DNA of 47,951 bases from Intoshia linei (taxonomy: Eukaryota > Orthonectida > Rhopaluridae), in NCBI GenBank assembly GCA_001642005.1, contig LWCA01000140.1:1-47951 (forward strand), in the 5' to 3' direction. The notes under the pieces are model-generated. The model was not told the origin of the DNA. It saw nothing but the letters and a program-made list of their open reading frames with translations, and searched no databases. Each line of letters begins with the position of its first letter. Position 1 is the first letter of the stretch. This document shows, one piece after another, positions 46,957-47,951 of the stretch. A program made the translations under genes and the position numbers.

Positions 46957-47928
46957 ATGGACATTAAAAGCAAAATTGATAGATGCCGTTCCATTATAAT
47001 TGAAAATATAATTATTGATAATAATTTTATTAAAAAAATTGATCAGTTGAAAGTTTTACCTGCTTCGATTATAGAGGATATAAAGGTAAAATAACATTAA
47101 AATATAAAAAACACACTGACCTTAAAAATCGCAGAATCAAGAGTCAAAAATAATAAAAGTGGAAATATTACTGGAAGCTTTAGCAATTCAACATTGTAAT
47201 AAATGGGAGTTATTTTGTAATGCATTACAAATTAGTGGTCAAAAATTTTTAACCTATGTAATTCGCGAAGAAAATGATATAATGGAAGAAAATTGCAAAA
47301 AAATAGTCGAAGATTCAATTAATAAATATACCAATATTGGTAAATACATTTCTTTGCAAGAAAAAAGCAAATTAGCTCGTTGTTTGAGTGAAAAGGTTGC
47401 TATTAAAATTTAAATTTAAAAAAATCATTTTAGATTAAAGCGCAACTTTTATTTGAAATATACAATGGGTGTATTGAAGAAAAAGAAAAAACCATGAAAG
47501 CTCGAGAAATTCACATTTACGATATCATCAAATATATTGATACTATTAGAAATCATGAAAAAAAAATGTGTGATATTTCATATGAGGTTAGTTTGTTTTT
47601 AAAAACCAATTATTTTTCATGGATTCCATTAATTTAAATTATTATTAATATATAAATGTAGGCAAAACAATTACAGAATAAATCTGATCAAACTGAATTA
47701 GAGTTAAAAAATAAAGACGATGAATTGAATGAATTGAGAAGAAACAGCTTTGAAAGGTTAAAAATCAAACACCGTTATCATAAAGCTAATGAAAATCAAT
47801 TGAGTCGTCTGACCAATCGGTTAGGAAGTATTAAAAATTTTGTCCAAAATTTAAATAAAAAAATTTGTGAAACTGTGGCTTCAGAAACTGAAAAACACTA
47901 CCAAGATGCAACTATTAAAAAAGGTTAA
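46957..47928 (+). CDS. CARD plus coiled-coil protein (right end possibly cut by window)
   Basis: Exons: 46957-47085, 47135-47395, 47434-47586, 47662-47923 or 47928. Residues 1-90 form a CARD death fold: KSKIDRCRSIIIENI, LPASIIEDIK, then KWELFCNALQISGQKFLTYV, which fits the final CARD helices (typically F..L..tgQ..La..L). Residues from about 150 are Lys/Glu-rich coiled coil (ELELKNKDDELNELRR). CARD followed by coiled coil is the layout of CARD9/CARD11-type signalling scaffolds, which recruit BCL10; that specific role is inference. The frame ends in TAA at 47926-47928 (269 residues), but AAAAAG|GTTAAA would also serve as a donor. GTT-type donors are used after exons 2 and 3 here, so the gene may continue beyond the window. 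Introns are 49, 38 and 75 nt. Confidence 0.85.
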
Positions 47929-47951
47929 ATCATTATTTAATTTATTTTTTT

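Noticed and set aside
1-47951. tRNA, rRNA, CRISPR arrays, operons, bacterial promoters or terminators
   Set aside because: No cloverleaf with A/B boxes, no rRNA-like conserved block and no regular spacer-repeat array was seen. The gene structure is spliceosomal and eukaryotic.

Overview
This window is AT-rich (roughly three quarters A+T or more by eye) nuclear DNA from an animal. Its genes are broken into many small exons separated by GT-AG introns. The protein families seen (HOOK adaptor, CARD plus coiled coil, PDZ-DH-PH exchange factor, MARCHF6/Doa10 ubiquitin ligase, monoglyceride lipase) point to a metazoan. Many introns are only 32-50 nt long, beside a few of 1-3 kb that hold transposons. 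The species cannot be named from this sequence; a small or reduced-genome invertebrate is a reasonable guess and no more. All exon chains below were built by hand: acceptor and donor dinucleotides were matched with reading phase, and the product was compared with remembered family sequences.

Layout. 1-8.9 kb: no host gene recognised. It holds a decayed hAT transposase, a Gag-like fragment, small TIR elements and several copies of a dispersed repeat, called R1 here. 8.9-14.5 kb (+): 3' part of a PDZ-DH-PH Rho-family exchange factor. 14.65-15.2 kb (+): an unrecognised 188-residue membrane-protein ORF. 15.48-25.96 kb (-): a complete 26-exon MARCHF6/TEB4/Doa10 homologue of 874 residues, with transposon-filled introns 3, 11 and 22. 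26.87-34.05 kb (+): a complete 10-exon HOOK homologue of 660 residues, head-to-head with MARCHF6. 34.9-39.5 kb and 41.4-44.2 kb (+): two tandem monoglyceride-lipase-type hydrolases (298 and 295 residues) with matching 8-exon structures. 46.96 kb to the right edge (+): a CARD-coiled-coil protein, possibly cut by the window end.

How the genes relate. MARCHF6 acts in ER-associated degradation and sterol/lipid enzyme turnover. HOOK proteins link cargo to dynein. The lipases release fatty acid from monoacylglycerol. The exchange factor activates Rho/Rac GTPases. The CARD protein suggests a signalling or innate-immunity scaffold. They look like independent housekeeping genes; nothing in the sequence joins them into one pathway.

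The mobile fraction is the most distinctive part. R1 appears at least 17 times in both orientations, including inside introns of nearly every gene. MARCHF6 intron 3 holds a hAT-like element with a perfect 8-bp target duplication that itself contains R1, which contains another hAT-like element, which contains a further TIR element. I found no operon, CRISPR, rRNA, tRNA or prokaryotic feature, and no clear sign of a new molecular system.
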